From Oligoflexaceae bacterium (lineage in GTDB: Bacteria > Bdellovibrionota_B > Oligoflexia > Oligoflexales > Oligoflexaceae), in NCBI GenBank assembly GCA_947474445.1, contig CANJJY010000072.1:1-13779 (forward strand): DNA of 13,779 nt, in the 5' to 3' direction. The notes under the pieces are model-generated. The model made no database searches and was not told the DNA's origin. It worked only from the letters and a program-made list of their open reading frames with translations. Below, one piece after another: positions 12,703-13,779 of this stretch. Position numbers and translations under genes: made by a program. Numbering within the stretch: position 1 is the stretch's first letter; the number at the start of each line of letters is the position of its first letter.

Positions 12703-13135
12703 CTAAAATTCTACCCCAACCCCAACTGTCACAGCTTGGCGCTTAACTTCATAGCCACCTGTCACCCAAATCGGACCCGCAATCCGTCTGCTGTAATCAA
12801 CTGACCAATCGCCCCTATCTAGTGGGTTGATACTGGCCCCTATTCTATTTTTGGGTTGTCCCAAAGTTGGGACAGGCTCCGCCCTCGTCTAGCGCTCCCT
12901 GGTATTCGCTGTCACGTCCTTCGTCTCAGTCTTCTCTTCGGTCGTCTTCCCTGAAAGCTCTCTGACGGTAACGGTGCGCGTGACAACATGCTCCCTCGTC
13001 TCGGCTTCCTTGGAGATGGCGGTTTGCTCAGCTACTGGCTGCGAGGCCTCCGGCTTCAGCTTATAGCCAACCTATGACGGCGAATTTAGGTTCAGGATGT
13101 TGCTGCATATACGTAGGGCACTTGGAGCAAATCAC
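12703..13135 (-). pseudogene. Decayed gene for a membrane-anchored protein (frameshift plus amber stop)
   Basis: A GTG at 13135 overlaps the radical SAM gene's stop (GTGA) and opens VICSKCPTYMQQHPEPKFAV, which closes at a TAA near 13060. The adjacent frame then reads on from GYKLKPEASQPVAEQ through VVTRTVTVRELSGKTTEEKT to a TAG at 12891-12889. Beyond that stop, in the same frame, it continues to QPKNRIGASINPLDRGDWSV, RRIAGPIWVTGGYEV and a terminal VGVGVEF ending in TAG 12705-12703. The join of charged linker and aromatic, C-terminal beta-type segment looks like one gene with one frameshift (about 13063-13075) and one nonsense change. The family is not recognised; the layout resembles small phage- or island-borne envelope proteins. 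A perfect inverted repeat sits 15 bases past the amber stop. Confidence 0.6.
12857..12874. repeat. Perfect inverted repeat inside the decayed gene
   Basis: TGTCCCAA, AG, TTGGGACA: eight-base arms around a two-base centre. It lies in the decayed gene beside the amber codon. It could be an operator, a recombination half-site pair, or the scar of a small insertion. Confidence 0.5.
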
Positions 13136-13779
13136 TGGTCACCTAGCACTTTCTTGATGCGCTTAACAGCCTCATCATCAATAGACTGATACTGACTTTG
13201 AACACCAATACCTTTATTCAAACCCATCCTTTGAAGCTCTCTCAAAGTGCTGAAGTCATCAGGCTGGAATTGGTCAAATGAATCACCCAGGTTCTTATTA
13301 GTGAACTTTTGGTACACGAAATTAACCTTGAACCCTTGCTCATGAAGCTTATTGGCAGCTTCAATTCTTCGTTTTATCGAGGGGGCACCTGGCTCCAGCA
13401 ACCTTCCCACGCTATTATCTGGGAAGCTCATCACCAAATTCACTTCGTGCTTGGCTGGATTCATATTCTGTATGTAATCATCGTGCGCAACCAGGTCAGA
13501 CCGCGTGAAGATTTTCAGAGGTTTATCCTTTTCGCGAGCAAGCAAGTCTTTGGTCACTCCAAACTTGGTATCCATCCATGCGAACGGATCGCTCTCACCT
13601 GTGAGCACCCCTTTACCAAGGACGCCTTTCAGGTCGCCAATCTTCTCAACTGGCACAGGAATTGGCTGAATAGGTGATCGTGCAGTGGGTACCTTCAGTG
13701 CTGCAGAGTTCGTGAAGTCGCGGCCAACATATGGTTCATCAGCACCGTGCTTCTCAACCTGAGCAATCCATTTGTAAGT
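13132..13779 (-). CDS. C-terminal part of a SplB-like radical SAM protein (runs off the window)
   Basis: The frame is open from the right edge to TGA 13134-13132, giving 215 residues; the GTG at 13656 is only an internal codon. Residue order fits the second half of the radical SAM barrel of spore-photolyase-like (COG1533-type) proteins. LTGESDPFAW marks a strand with its loop. LLAREKDKPLKIFTRSDLVA follows, then HEVNLVMSFPDNSVGRLLEP with GAPSIKRRIEAANKLHEQGF, then KVNFVY. The LEP-APS...R..A..KL...G pattern is typical. The CxxxCxxC cluster motif should lie beyond the window and cannot be checked. After about KFTNKN the sequence departs from the family's usual end. It probably does radical chemistry on a nucleic acid or other substrate. 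The next gene starts in overlap with its stop. Confidence 0.6.
   Translation of the reverse strand, partial: TYKWIAQVEKHGADEPYVGRDFTNSAALKVPTARSPIQPIPVPVEKIGDLKGVLGKGVLTGESDPFAWMDTKFGVTKDLLAREKDKPLKIFTRSDLVAHDDYIQNMNPAKHEVNLVMSFPDNSVGRLLEPGAPSIKRRIEAANKLHEQGFKVNFVYQKFTNKNLGDSFDQFQPDDFSTLRELQRMGLNKGIGVQSQYQSIDDEAVKRIKKVLGDQ

Noticed and set aside
13309..13677. A 122-codon plus-strand open frame opposite the radical SAM gene
   Set aside because: The minus frame is open to the window edge and matches a known family; the plus frame shows no motifs.
1..13779. CRISPR array or intact insertion sequence
   Set aside because: No regularly spaced repeats, no transposase and no paired terminal inverted repeats with target duplications were seen.

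Overview
The window looks like a chromosomal segment of a Gram-negative, proteobacteria-like bacterium. Predicted lipoprotein and Sec signal peptides, a CysQ-type phosphatase, a cysteine-less L33 and a Deg9-like protease point that way. The style of L33 and of the secreted proteins is compatible with Bdellovibrionota/Oligoflexia, but I cannot fix the taxon from sequence alone. Bases 1 to about 8850 read as resident chromosome. From about 8850 to the end the DNA is more AT-rich and looks like accessory DNA headed by a tyrosine recombinase.

Resident part. The 3' end of an unrecognised gene (2-451, +) faces a compact minus-strand block. In transcription order this block is: a broken yqeY (5921-5627, two frameshifts); cysQ (5619-4861); a TPR-like lipoprotein (4829-3528); a Deg9-like trypsin/PDZ protease with an intact triad (3543-1954); and a paralogue with all three catalytic residues replaced (1957-485, ATGA overlap). 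The last three genes overlap and probably act together in the cell envelope. Divergent to the block is rpmG (L33, 6128-6295), too short for a usual ORF cut-off, followed by a clear terminator. A minus-strand signalling gene follows (7862-6381): a degenerate histidine-kinase ATPase domain, then receiver, then HPt. Next comes a YtfJ-family periplasmic protein (8218-8841), whose stop codon is the loop of its own terminator hairpin.

Accessory part. A tyrosine recombinase (9030-10319) is preceded by repeats that may be recombination or operator sites. It is followed by a 48-residue ORF with an AT-hook-like motif. The terminator of the opposing operon lies inside that small ORF. The opposing operon (11455-10509) encodes a small membrane protein and a secreted Gly-rich protein with evenly paired cysteines. 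A 53-residue acidic ORF (11647-11808) has a G-rich leader that could form a quadruplex. A two-gene unit with its own promoter (12589-11825) encodes a DUF5678-like small protein and a retropepsin-like aspartic protease, in the same frame and separated by one UGA. At the right edge is the C-terminal part of a SplB-like radical SAM protein (13779-13132, running off the window). It is followed in GTGA overlap by a decayed membrane-anchored protein gene (13135-12703).

The most interesting leads are the protease/pseudoprotease pair with its lipoprotein, the DUF5678-like/retropepsin cassette, and the cysteine-paired secreted protein with its membrane partner. Broken genes on both sides of the integrase (yqeY and the edge gene) show gene decay in both parts. 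No tRNA, rRNA, CRISPR array or intact insertion sequence was seen.
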